Positions 1 to 8,555 of a stretch of DNA of 64,000 nucleotides are shown one piece after another; position 1 is the first letter of the stretch; every line of letters begins with the position of its first letter. This DNA is from Streptomyces sp. B21-083 (GTDB lineage: Bacteria > Actinomycetota > Actinomycetes > Streptomycetales > Streptomycetaceae): assembly GCF_036898825.1 (NCBI RefSeq), contig NZ_JARUND010000002.1, positions 2,790,001 to 2,854,000 of the forward strand, written 5' to 3'. The notes under the pieces were generated by a model, which worked only from the letters and a program-made list of their open reading frames with translations, was not told where the DNA came from and made no database searches. Position numbers and translations under genes: made by a program.

Positions 1-2
1 AC

Positions 3-3000
3 GCCACCCTCTACAAGGTGCTGCGCCTGCTGATGATCACGCGCGGCAAGAAGGGCGAACGCGGCGGCTTCATCTCGTACGCCCAGCTCGGCATCAACCA
101 ACTCGGCGCCGTGTACGAGGGCTTGATGTCGTACAGCGGGTTCATCGCGGCCGACGACGAGGATCTGTACGAGGTCGCGAAGGGCGGCGATCCGAAGGAC
201 GGTTCCTGGCTGATCCCGAAGTCGAAGATCGACGACTACACGCGCGACGTGTTCGTGTACCGCCGCGACGAGGAGACCGGAGAGGACGTCCGCGTCACCT
301 ACACTCCCGGCTCGTTCGTCTACCGCCTCTCGGGCCGCGACCGCCAGACCTCCGCCTCGTACTACACCCCCGAGTCCCTCACCAAGGTCACGGTGCAACT
401 GGCCCTCCAGCACCGCCTGGATCAGGACGGTACGACGACCGAGGCGCGCGAGCTGCTCGACTGGAAGATCTGCGAGCCGGCGCTCGGCTCGGGCGCGTTC
501 CTCAACGAGGCCATCAACCAGGTCGCGGCGGAGTACCTGCGGCGCCGCCAGGAGGAACTGGGCACGCCGATCGACACGGAGAAGTACGCGGTCGAGCTCC
601 AGAAGGCCAAGGCGTACGTCGCCCTGCACAACTCCTACGGCGTCGACCTCAACGAGACGGCCGTGGAACTGGCGGAGGTGTCCCTCTGGCTCAACACCAT
701 GCACCCCGGCATGGAGGCCCCCTGGTTCGGCCTGCACCTGCGACGCGGCAACTCGCTGATCGGCGGCCGACGTGAGGTGTATCCGGCGGAGAAGCTGAAG
801 AAGGCGGCCTGGCTGGGGACCACGCCCGAGCGCTTCCCGTTGACGGAGGCCGCGAACGGCCTCCCGACGACGGTGACCGAGCGCACGACCCGGAGCGGGG
901 CGGTGCAGCGCGTCACGGAGAACGCCGTCCACCACTTCCTCCTCCCCGCGAAGGAGTGGGGCGCGGTCGCCGCCGAGAAGGAGGCGAAGGCACTCGCCCC
1001 GGAGGCGGCACGCACACTGGGCAACTGGCGCAAGATGATCACGCGCACGCCAACCGCCAAGCAGGCGGAGCGACTTCAGGCTGCGGCACGCCGGGTCGAG
1101 TTCCTGTGGGAGCTGGTCGTACGACGTCTGGAGATCTCCGAGCGCGACATCTCGCGCCGGATCGACGTGTGGGGCGCGGAAGGCGACTGGCTGCGCTCAC
1201 CGGAGGTCGCGGTACAACGGGAGAAGGTCGTCGCCGACCTGACGGCACCGGACACCCCGTACTGGCGCCTGAAGACCCTGATGGACGCGTGGTGCGCGCT
1301 GTGGTTCTGGCCGGTCCAGGAGGCCGGTTTGCTGGACGGTACGGCGGCGGTGTACGAGCGGGGGCTGGACCAACTCCCGTCCGGTGCCGTGGCGGAGGGG
1401 CTGCGAGCGTCGGACGACTCCGGCGTGCTGATGTCCTGGGAGACGGAGGATTTGTTCGGCGAGATCACAGGGGGCGGCGAGCTGACGGCGGCCTCGGTGG
1501 AGCGCCGACGGGCTGGGCGTCGCAAGGAGGCCATCGGGGGTGCGCGCAAGCGGGCGGTGGTTCCACTGGCGGGGCTGGACGACTGGCTGGAGTTCGCCGA
1601 GGCGTTGATCGGCACGGAGGATGTGCCGGCGGACTCACTGGTGGCGGAGTTCGGGTCGCTGGCGGAGCTGGAGCCTTATGAGGATGCGCTGCCGGATTTG
1701 ATGGGCATGGAGCATTTCCAGCAGCTGGAGCTGCGGTTTCCTTGGGCTTCGGTGGCGGGGGATGTGGCGCGGGCGCAGGGGTTCTTCCACTGGGAGCTGG
1801 ACTTTGCGCAGGTGTTTGCCGAGGGTGGGTATGACTTGCAGGTGGGGAATCCGCCTTGGTTCAGACCCCGATGGCAGGAGGACGTGGTCCTAGCGGAGCT
1901 GGAGCCATGGTTCATGCTGGCGGAGAAGCCTAGCGTCACAGAGTGGCGCCTCCGAAAAGAAGAGGCACTGGGTGCAGCGCCAGAGAACATCACATATTTG
2001 CTGACAGAACTCGGGGAAAACGTCGGCACAGTCAGCATGTTGAGCTCGCCGACCATCTACCCACTCATTAGCGGCACCCAGCCCAATCTCTACCGTTCCT
2101 TCATGTGTCAAGTATGGGAGCACACTGGAATTCGCGGAACAGTCGGATTGATTCATCCTGACACGCACCTAGAGGGCATGAGGGAAGGTGAACTTCGCGC
2201 TGCCACCTATCACCATTTGCGCCTTCATGCAACATTTGTAAATTCAGGCAACTGGGCCTTCGAGATCGGCCGAACAGTATCTTTTGGCCTGCACATCTAC
2301 AGTCAATCTCAACCTGAAATCGATTTTCTGACTCTGAGTCAACTTCATTCCGCACAGGTGCTGCCAGAATCACTCAGGCATGACGGTCGCGGCAGCATCC
2401 CGACACAGAAACATAACGGCTTCTGGGACGTGCGCCCCCATCGCTCGCGTGTCGTAAGGGTCACCTCCCCGCTACTCGCAGAATGGCAGAAACTCGGCGG
2501 CGACACGAAAAGACCGATCGAGCAAACACAACTCTTGCATCCCATCACCACGGACGAGCAAGGCGCAATCGCCTCCCTGGCCGGGGCAACAAGAAGACTT
2601 GCCGATGATAATCCTCTAATCAGTGCTGGCTACCACGAATCCGGGAGCAAGCAGGAAGGAATTATTCGATACGAAGTAGGACTTCCCGAAAATTGGGGAG
2701 AAGTAATCCTCCAGGGTACACATTTTGCGATCTCGACACCGTTCGCTAAACAGCCAAACTCACCTATGCGAAACGCGAAAGATTGGTCAGCTTGGGACAT
2801 CGTCCGCTTGCCAAAAAATAGCGTGCCTCGTACCACATACGTCCGTGCTTGCGATCGAGATCGCTATAAGAGGGCACAAGACCGCTGGGGAGATAATCCA
2901 TATAGCGAGCGATATCGCCTGGCCTGGCGACGAATGATTGACCCCAAGAACACGGAACGTAGTCTTTTTGCGTCCATCATCCCGCCGGGTCCAACGCACG

Positions 3001-3755
3001 TCCATACTGTAAATTCCATGGCCCTGGCCGACAACCGCCTTACCGTACTTAATGCGGGCTTCTGGGCTTCCCTGCCCATGGATTACCTATTGCGCATCAC
3101 TGGCCGATCTGACCTCCAAATTGCAGAGGCCCGCCGAATGCCCGCTCCGACCCCAGGCCACCCCCTAACCCACCCACTCCTCCTACGCACACTGCGACTC
3201 AATTGCCTAACTAGCGCCTATGGCGATCTATGGCGAGAACTATTCCAAGCCGCCTGGCTCGAATATGAGAAATGGGCTCACCAATGGCCCAATATTCCAA
3301 CACTCGCAACCCGACTTAACGCCGAATGGAGTGACGCCACACCGCTCCGTACCGAGTATGAGCGCCGCGCTGCCCTCGTCGAATTGGACGCACTCGTCTC
3401 AGTGTGGCTCGGTATCAGCGCCGATCAACTTGTTGCAATCTACAAATCTCGGTACGCCGTTCTTTCAGACCGGGAAGCACAGATGTACTTCGACGCTCAT
3501 GGGCGCCGGATCGCCGCCGACCCGTACGCCTTCGGATACGGCCAGAGCAAGGAAACTTATCCAGCCCTCCTTGACCATCTTGAAAGAACTGGTGCAGCAC
3601 CACCTCCCGATGGGTACTCCGCCCCGTTCTACAAGGCCGACCGCGAGGCCGAAATGCGCACCGCGCATGTCCACTTCCAGGCCCGCCTAAATGCCGAGAT
3701 CAGGGCCGGCCGCTGGTCACCACCCACGCGTCTGGCGTCGCAGGTTGATGGCTGA
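3..3755 (+). CDS. Large Eco57I/DrmMI-type DNA adenine methyltransferase, 5' end outside window
   Basis: The frame is open to the left edge, so the protein is N-terminally incomplete; at least 1250 residues are visible. Counting from the GTG at 18, a SAM-binding motif I (CEPALGSGAF) sits at residues 152-161 and the N6-adenine motif IV NPPW at 611-614, followed by a region of about 600 residues that should hold target recognition. The layout fits gamma-class methyltransferases of the Eco57I, PglX or DISARM DrmMI kind, which methylate host DNA in phage-defence systems. The base composition changes within the gene: up to about 1880 it is very G+C-rich, and from about 1920 to 3450 clearly more A+T-rich, as expected of exchanged specificity regions. 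Which system it belongs to cannot be decided because its upstream partners lie outside the window. Confidence 0.85.
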   Translation, partial: ATLYKVLRLLMITRGKKGERGGFISYAQLGINQLGAVYEGLMSYSGFIAADDEDLYEVAKGGDPKDGSWLIPKSKIDDYTRDVFVYRRDEETGEDVRVTYTPGSFVYRLSGRDRQTSASYYTPESLTKVTVQLALQHRLDQDGTTTEARELLDWKICEPALGSGAFLNEAINQVAAEYLRRRQEELGTPIDTEKYAVELQKAKAYVALHNSYGVDLNETAVELAEVSLWLNTMHPGMEAPWFGLHLRRGNSLIGGRREVYPAEKLKKAAWLGTTPERFPLTEAANGLPTTVTERTTRSGAVQRVTENAVHHFLLPAKEWGAVAAEKEAKALAPEAARTLGNWRKMITRTPTAKQAERLQAAARRVEFLWELVVRRLEISERDISRRIDVWGAEGDWLRSPEVAVQREKVVADLTAPDTPYWRLKTLMDAWCALWFWPVQEAGLLDGTAAVYERGLDQLPSGAVAEGLRASDDSGVLMSWETEDLFGEITGGGELTAASVERRRAGRRKEAIGGARKRAVVPLAGLDDWLEFAEALIGTEDVPADSLVAEFGSLAELEPYEDALPDLMGMEHFQQLELRFPWASVAGDVARAQGFFHWELDFAQVFAEGGYDLQVGNPPWFRPRWQEDVVLAELEPWFMLAEKPSVTEWRLRKEEALGAAPENITYLLTELGENVGTVSMLSSPTIYPLISGTQPNLYRSFMCQVWEHTGIRGTVGLIHPDTHLEGMREGELRAATYHHLRLHATFVNSGNWAFEIGRTVSFGLHIYSQSQPEIDFLTLSQLHSAQVLPESLRHDGRGSIPTQKHNGFWDVRPHRSRVVRVTSPLLAEWQKLGGDTKRPIEQTQLLHPITTDEQGAIASLAGATRRLADDNPLISAGYHESGSKQEGIIRYEVGLPENWGEVILQGTHFAISTPFAKQPNSPMRNAKDWSAWDIVRLPKNSVPRTTYVRACDRDRYKRAQDRWGDNPYSERYRLAWRRMIDPKNTERSLFASIIPPGPTHVHTVNSMALADNRLTVLNAGFWASLPMDYLLRITGRSDLQIAEARRMPAPTPGHPLTHPLLLRTLRLNCLTSAYGDLWRELFQAAWLEYEKWAHQWPNIPTLATRLNAEWSDATPLRTEYERRAALVELDALVSVWLGISADQLVAIYKSRYAVLSDREAQMYFDAHGRRIAADPYAFGYGQSKETYPALLDHLERTGAAPPPDGYSAPFYKADREAEMRTAHVHFQARLNAEIRAGRWSPPTRLASQVDG

Positions 3756-3887
3756 CACCGCAGCCGACCATCGTCCGCTCGATGATCGGTCCAACATCTG
3801 CGGTCGCCCGCACCGCAGGGCGTGCACTGCGGACTCTATGCGGTTGGACGACTACGGCACGGTGATTTGCCACACCGAGTGCCCAGG

Positions 3888-3907
3888 TACTACAGCCGTG
3901 ACTCGTG
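3888..3907 (+). repeat. Left terminal inverted repeat of the IS701-type element
   Basis: The sequence beginning TACTACAGCCG is the exact reverse complement of 5272-5291 over 20 bases. Confidence 0.85.
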
Positions 3908-3944
3908 TCCGTGTCCGGTAGCCGTGTGATGCGTTGACCTGCCT

Positions 3945-5289
3945 GTGAGTACGGAGCGGGCGGTGCAGGTCTGGGCGGGCTGGTTCGATGACTTCTTCGC
4001 CTCTTTGGCGGGGGTATTCGGTCGGGTCGAGCCACGCCGGATGGCGATGGCGTATGTGAAGGCGTTGATCGCGCCAGTCGAACGGAAGAACGGGTGGCAG
4101 ATTGCCGGGCATGTCGGGCACCCGAGTCCGGACCGGGTGCAGTGGTTCCTGGCCCGCTCGACCTGGTGCGCGGATCAACTCCGTGACACTCTGCCATCGT
4201 TCGTCGTCCAGTTCCCGGCCCGGCCGGATGGGGTGCTGGTGCTGGACGAGACGGCGTTCCTGAAGAAGGGCCGGATGTCGGCCGGGGTGGCCCCGCAGTA
4301 CGCCGGTATCACCAGCCAGATCGAGAACTGCCAGGTCGCGGTGTTCTGCGCCTACGCCACCGACACGGGGCGGGCGCTGATCGACCGTGAGTTGTATCTG
4401 CCCGCTGCCTGGTGCGACGACGCCGGCCACTGCCGCACCCAGCACATTCCCCGAGCGCGCGCGAAGGCGGTGGTGACCAAACCGGAACTGGGCCGGCGCA
4501 TGATCGAACGGTGTCGGCGGGCGAAGGTGCCCTTCGGCTGGGTGGCCGCCGACAGCGCCTATGGCCAGGACCGTAAATCCGCGCCGCTCTGGAGCGCCGC
4601 CGCATCCCGGATGTCATGGCCGTTCCCGTGGACGAGACGGTGCACACGCGCGGCACCGGAAACCTGCGGGTGGACGCGTTCGCCGCCGCCGTCCCGCTCC
4701 TCTTCGAGCGCCGCTCGTGCGGGGCGGGGGCCAAGGGCCTGCGTTCCTACGACTGGGCACTGGCCGAGGTGACCTGGCCAGGCGGAGCCGAGGGCGGCCC
4801 TCGACGCGGCTACCTCCATCTGCTGCTGGTGCGGCGCTCGATCGCCGATCCGACTCAGATCGCCTATTTCGCCGTCCACGCCAGGGCTGGCACCCCGATC
4901 GGCGAGATCGTCCGGGTGATGGGCCTGCGCTGGTCCATCGAGGACTGTTTTGAGACCGCGAAGTCCGACTGCGCACTGGACCACTACGAGGTCCGTACCT
5001 GGGACGCCTGGCACCGCCACATCACCCTGTCCATGGCCGCCCTGGCCTTCCTGACCATCACCGACACCCGCAGCCGCGACCTCCCACGCCCTGAAGAACC
5101 CGACCAACTGCCCACCCCGACAGCTCTGTTGGACGAGGCCGAAAAGGGGCATCGTCAGGCCGCGTCGAAAAGCTGATCCGCTACACCGCAGAGGAGATCC
5201 GCCGCCTGCTCAACCGGCTCGTCTGGGCCACCGCACCCCACTGCCACTACGCCACCCGCGACAGACGAGATCACGAGTCACGGCTGTAG
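3945..5289 (+). pseudogene. IS701-family DDE transposase, two frameshifts
   Basis: The product would be a DDE transposase of about 445 residues. The first frame (3945 to about 4577) carries the DDE_5 start with LVLDETAFLKKG, holding the first catalytic Asp, and ends in VAADSAYGQDRK. Homology then continues in the -1 frame (about 4577-5165) through ALERRRIPDVMAVPVDE and MGLRWSIEDCFETAK, and again in a third frame (VEKLIRYTAEEIRRLL) to the TAG at 5287-5289. The first shift is explained by one missing A in an AAA run near 4575. IS701 elements are not known to use programmed frameshifting, and there are two breaks, so this is decay. The start is a GTG that gives MSTERAVQVW. Confidence 0.85.
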
Positions 5290-5291
5290 TA
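5272..5291 (-). repeat. Right terminal inverted repeat of the IS701-type element
   Basis: Exact inverse match of 3888-3907. The transposase stop codon lies inside this repeat. Confidence 0.85.
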
Positions 5292-5315
5292 GGGAGCAGC
5301 CACGCACAACAACTG

Positions 5316-5537
5316 TCAGCCAACAAGTCGATGAGCTACTGGTAACGCTGCCCCGCCGGCAAGTAGTCCCGCAGCCAGAGCTGCAGGCCACGAACGCTCG
5401 GAGGCAAAGGCAAGCCCTCCCAGTACCAAGCCGGTTACTGCGGCAATCAATAGAACGAGGGCTGCATGCTGGCTTACCAGATGGGGACCCTCACCGTTGG
5501 CGCCATCGACATCTTGAGAATTCCCAGTCCCGCTCAC
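5316..5537 (-). CDS. Small two-helix membrane protein
   Basis: A 73-residue protein with a polar N-terminus of about 24 residues followed by two hydrophobic segments (ALVLLIAAVTGLVLGGLAF and AALAAGLLAGGAALPVA). The start chosen is the GTG whose GTGA overlaps the stop of the preceding gene and which follows AAAGGAGAG; an upstream GTG at 5570 has its purine run directly against the start codon and is less likely. Translation is probably coupled to the DUF4357-like gene. Such pairs may combine a sensor or nucleic-acid-binding protein with a membrane component, but no function can be assigned. Confidence 0.6.
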   Translation of the reverse strand: MSGTGNSQDVDGANGEGPHLVSQHAALVLLIAAVTGLVLGGLAFASERSWPAALAAGLLAGGAALPVAHRLVG

Positions 5538-6010
5538 TGCTCTCCTTTTCCTAGTTTCCCCGTCGGACACTCCTCGCGCAGCGACTGAAGCCGTGCGCCC
5601 GTTGCGTCGACGATCCAGAATGTCCAGCCATTTCGATGAGGATCAGCCTCAGGCTTGTACGCCCTCACTGCCGCAGTCGCGGCCCCGCTCGGAGACTTGT
5701 AACGCCCTTGCGCGAGCCCGGAAGAGATGACAAGGCTCCGTGACTCAGGGTTGAATTCACCACAAATCTTGTGCCCTGCGTAGCGCGCATGCACAGCGAC
5801 TACACCGCGTTTGATGGCTTCGACAGAGCGTTCACAACCGACCGCCTGAAAGTGATCCAGCAGTCGAAGCACAACTCCCTCGGCATCTACACCCCACGCC
5901 CGCGCTAGCAGGGAGACCTGCATGCTCGCCGCCTCACCGAGCCTGACGTCCACGTCAACATCCCTCCATCCGTCAGCCGAATGGGTGAACCATAGCACTC
6001 CCAGTGCCAA
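5534..6010 (-). CDS. DUF4357/RAMA-like C-terminal domain protein
   Basis: A 158-residue protein of unknown role. Its C-terminal third contains SPSGAATAAV followed by NGWTFWIVD, the pattern SPSxAA...NGWxxW found in DUF4357 and in restriction-associated RAMA-type domains. The N-terminal part is a mixed helical region without a motif I recognise. The TTG at 6010 is taken as start because GGGAG stands 7 bases upstream; GTG at 5998 or ATG at 5923 are alternatives. It overlaps the membrane gene by GTGA. Placed beside defence genes, a nucleic-acid-related role is likely, but this is inference. Confidence 0.65.
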   Translation of the reverse strand: MALGVLWFTHSADGWRDVDVDVRLGEAASMQVSLLARAWGVDAEGVVLRLLDHFQAVGCERSVEAIKRGVVAVHARYAGHKICGEFNPESRSLVISSGLAQGRYKSPSGAATAAVRAYKPEADPHRNGWTFWIVDATGARLQSLREECPTGKLGKGEQ

Positions 6011-6049
6011 CCCAGAACTCCCAGAGCTTTCCCTTCAACGACCCTCAGC

Positions 6050-6365
6050 ATGCGGCCGGAGTGATCAAACAGCACCACCCGAGCCTGAATGGCCTAAAAC
6101 GGCTACTGGTCCCGGACCTGCCGCCCCGCATCCGCACGATCATCGGCAAGCCGAAGAGCAAGGCACTCCGTGTGGCGGGCCCGTTGATCGGCCTGGTGGT
6201 ACAAAAGAACCTGGATGCGTACACCGACGCCCACTACGCCCGTATCCGCGTGAACGTCGCCAGAGCCCTCTCCTCTGTGAGAGCCCCCAGCAACTCGGCC
6301 TTGGCACTTGCCACTTGGGGGTCTAGAGCCTGGCCCAATGGTGGGCGCAAGGTCGGAGTGGATGC
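6050..6365 (+). pseudogene. Decayed partial copy of the DUF4276-type TOPRIM-like gene
   Basis: This stretch is a degraded duplicate of the gene at 7658-8335. IKQHHP, RIRTIIGK, ALRV-GPLIGLVV and NSALALATW are recognisable, but about 30 bases are lost after IKQHHP-SLNG, the KTATGP segment sits in another frame and an extra C near 6125 restores it. The acidic block HEDLD is replaced by QKNLD and ESEAW by GSRAW; similarity stops at about 6337. The next 25 bases resemble the 5' end of the intact gene (7671-7695), so pieces of at least two copies are joined. A readable 121-codon frame remains but cannot encode an active enzyme. Confidence 0.8.
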
Positions 6366-6431
6366 CTGACCATCAGCGACCCGCGCCAACATCAGCTACG
6401 CCGTACCCCCACCTCTCGATAGGTTCCGTCC

Positions 6432-7661
6432 ATGCCAGGACAGTTGCTCGAACTGCACGTGGAGAACTTCCGCAGTCTGCGGGACGTGACCATCCCGTTG
6501 GGGCCCCTGACGGTCCTCGTCGGTGCGAACGGCGTCGGCAAGTCGAACGTCCTCAAGGTCTTCGATCTGCTCGCCGACATCATCCGCACCGACCTCGAAC
6601 CCGCCCTCGAAACGCGGGGCGGGTTCGACGAGGTCGCGTTCTGGGGCGGGCCTAAGCCGCCGACGACCCTCCGTATCCGGCTCAAGGCAACCTGGACCAC
6701 CCACTCCAGTCCCAACGCCCCCGACGAGTACGACTTGAAGGTCCGGCGCTACTCAGCCCCCAGCAGCAAGGACAACGGCCAATACCGCCTTACCCGCAGC
6801 GAGAGTTTCCAGTTCAAGCGGACCAGGGGGCGCGGACGTCGAATCAGCGTCTCGGGCGAGCGCGCCACAGTCGTCGACACCCGGCCGAGCACCGAACTTG
6901 AGGACAGCAGCGAGTTCGGCATCCAACGGCTCAGTAGCGGCCTCTCCACCCTGCCCAGGCTGGCGAGCACGGAGGGCGGTTCCGAAGTCGCGCTGGTGGC
7001 GAAGCAGCTCTCCTCACTGCGCGTCTTTGACGTGAATGTCGAAGCGGCACGTGCACCTGCCCGACTCGATCGCGGTTGGTTCCACCTCTCGCACAACGCT
7101 GACAATCTGGCCGCGTTTCTCGAATGGCTCAGCCAGGACATCACTGCCTGGGAACACCTCGTCGAAGATGCCAAGTCGGTCCTTCCTCAACTGGACAACA
7201 TCGAGTTCGTTCGTGTGGGAGGTGGAGCTGAGCAGGTGACGCTCCTGCTGCGCGAGCGCGGCCTGCGCCGTGTCACCCCTCTTGCCGACGCTTCCTACGG
7301 AACCGTCCGTCTCCTCGGTCTCCTGGCCCTCCTCTACGACCCGGGCCTACCGGCCCTCACTTGCATCGAGGAAATCGACCACGGGCTCCACCCCCAGGCG
7401 CTGCAACTGATCGTCAATCGATTGCGCGAAGCCAGCAACCGCACCCAGTTCATCATCGCCACCCACTCCCCCGCTCTCACGGACCGGCTCCGACCCGAGG
7501 AGATCGTGATCTGCGAACGGGACGACGAGGGCGCCTCCCTCATCCCCGCCATCACCACTACCGAGGTGAGCGCAATCGTGGAGGAGAGTGGAGACCTGCC
7601 GCTCGGCGAGTTGTGGTTCTCCGGCGTGCTCGGAGGCGACCTCACCGGGGATGAGCTGTGA
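6432..7661 (+). CDS. RecF/SMC-like AAA ATPase (AAA_21 type), defence-pair ATPase
   Basis: A 409-residue ABC/SMC-fold ATPase that starts with the typical VENFRSLRDVTIPL strand. Walker A GANGVGKS spans residues 31-38, Walker B with the catalytic pair CIEEID is near 311-315, and the D-loop/switch ATHSP lies near residue 350. The segment between them is a charged insertion as in overcoming-lysogenization (OLD), RloA, AbiLi and PARIS AriA ATPases. The next gene overlaps by GTGA and encodes a TOPRIM-like protein, the usual effector partner of such ATPases. The ATPase is expected to sense a phage trigger and control the effector; that is inference from the family. Confidence 0.88.
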   Translation: MPGQLLELHVENFRSLRDVTIPLGPLTVLVGANGVGKSNVLKVFDLLADIIRTDLEPALETRGGFDEVAFWGGPKPPTTLRIRLKATWTTHSSPNAPDEYDLKVRRYSAPSSKDNGQYRLTRSESFQFKRTRGRGRRISVSGERATVVDTRPSTELEDSSEFGIQRLSSGLSTLPRLASTEGGSEVALVAKQLSSLRVFDVNVEAARAPARLDRGWFHLSHNADNLAAFLEWLSQDITAWEHLVEDAKSVLPQLDNIEFVRVGGGAEQVTLLLRERGLRRVTPLADASYGTVRLLGLLALLYDPGLPALTCIEEIDHGLHPQALQLIVNRLREASNRTQFIIATHSPALTDRLRPEEIVICERDDEGASLIPAITTTEVSAIVEESGDLPLGELWFSGVLGGDLTGDEL

Positions 7662-8335
7662 CCGCCAGGAACGGTGGGCCGCAAGGTCGCGGTGTCATCG
7701 TCCTCGCCGGCGAGGACTCCAACGACTGCCGGATCGTCGCCGAGATCATCAAGCAGCACCACCCCGCCCTCGGCAACGCCCGGCTCGTCGAGATCAGCGA
7801 CAAGACCAGGCTCAAGACAGCCACCGGTCCCGAACTCGCCGCCCGCATCCGCACGATCATCGGCAAGGCGAAGGCCCGGGCGCTCCGGGCGAAGGGCCCT
7901 CTGGTCGGCCTGGTGATCCACGAGGACCTGGACGGCTACACGGGGGCCGAGTACACCCGTATCCGCGCGAACGTCGCAGGGGCTCTCTCCCGCGAAAGCC
8001 CCTGCAACTCAGCGCTGGCGCTTGCCGCTTGGGAGTCGGAAGCCTGGCTCTTACTCTTCCCGGACGCCTTCCCTGCCGTCCGGCCCAACTGGAAGGTTCC
8101 CGCACAGATCCGGGGCCGTGACACCGGAAACCTCAAGAGTCCGAAGGAAGAACTGAAGCGCAGGCTCGGTTCCCCAGCCTTCCGGGAGAGCGACGGGCCC
8201 AAGGTGGCTGAGCAGGCCCGGTCGTTAGGCCTACTGGCCTCGGGCCCGACCGGTACCAACCGCTCCTACACGGACTTCGTCCACGAACTCGGTCAGTGGT
8301 CCGCAGCCTCCGGCCCAAGTCCCAGTCGGAGGTGA
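7658..8335 (+). CDS. DUF4276/RloB-type TOPRIM-like effector
   Basis: A 225-residue protein, start GTG overlapping the ATPase stop by GTGA, so translation is coupled. It has the features of the DUF4276/RloB group: an N-terminal strand ending in AGEDSND with E19, a second acidic block HEDLDG (E89, D90, D92), and ESEAWLL, equivalent to the conserved E-x-W of these families. In TOPRIM folds the first Glu and the DxD pair bind metal for strand cleavage. With the ATPase it forms a two-gene module comparable in layout to AbiL, PARIS or RloAB. A decayed copy lies at 6050-6365, so the gene has been duplicated at this place. Confidence 0.82.
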   Translation: MTARNGGPQGRGVIVLAGEDSNDCRIVAEIIKQHHPALGNARLVEISDKTRLKTATGPELAARIRTIIGKAKARALRAKGPLVGLVIHEDLDGYTGAEYTRIRANVAGALSRESPCNSALALAAWESEAWLLLFPDAFPAVRPNWKVPAQIRGRDTGNLKSPKEELKRRLGSPAFRESDGPKVAEQARSLGLLASGPTGTNRSYTDFVHELGQWSAASGPSPSRR

Positions 8336-8360
8336 ACCCTTCACGTTCCTGTCGTGCAGC

Positions 8361-8555
8361 TCAGACGATCTGGTCTACGGCGTGCCCAACGAACATCGTC
8401 CAGGCATCCGGGCCAACAGCCAGTCCAGGACGGGCCGTGTCCTTGGAGTCCCGTACATGGACAGCGTAAGAGCTGACAGCCACCTCGACGCACTGGCCAC
8501 CCTCACCGCTGCTGTAGGTGCTCTTGACCCAAGTCAGCTCCGTCACGCCCTTCAT
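8361..8555 (-). CDS. DUF397 protein
   Basis: A 64-residue DUF397 protein with the family signature WVKSTYSSGEGGQCVEVA near the N-terminus and VHVRDSK. In streptomycetes DUF397 proteins sit next to XRE/DUF5753 regulators and act with them in developmental or antibiotic regulation (the WhiJ-type pairs). The ATG overlaps the stop of the regulator upstream (ATGA), which supports joint expression. Confidence 0.9.
   Translation of the reverse strand: MKGVTELTWVKSTYSSGEGGQCVEVAVSSYAVHVRDSKDTARPGLAVGPDAWTMFVGHAVDQIV

Larger units (their letters stand above)
3888..5291 (+). mobile_element. IS701-family insertion sequence, transposase inactivated
   Basis: Perfect 20-bp terminal inverted repeats (3888-3907 and 5272-5291) flank a transposase frame of the IS701/DDE_5 type, giving an element of about 1.4 kb. 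The ends are intact but the transposase reading frame is broken twice, so the copy should only move in trans. I see no convincing target-site duplication; three bases (AGG) recur at both outer edges at most. Confidence 0.88.

Noticed and set aside
3..3755. Complete DISARM or BREX operon
   Set aside because: Only one methyltransferase is visible and an IS element follows; the helicase at 22967 is 19 kb away with unrelated genes between, so no operon can be claimed.
3945..5289. Programmed -1 frameshift in the IS701-type transposase
   Set aside because: There is no slippery heptamer with a pseudoknot, the family does not use frameshifting and there is a second break in another place.
6004..6369. 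Functional small TOPRIM-like gene of 121 codons
   Set aside because: Frame shifts relative to the intact copy and loss of the acidic residues show decay.
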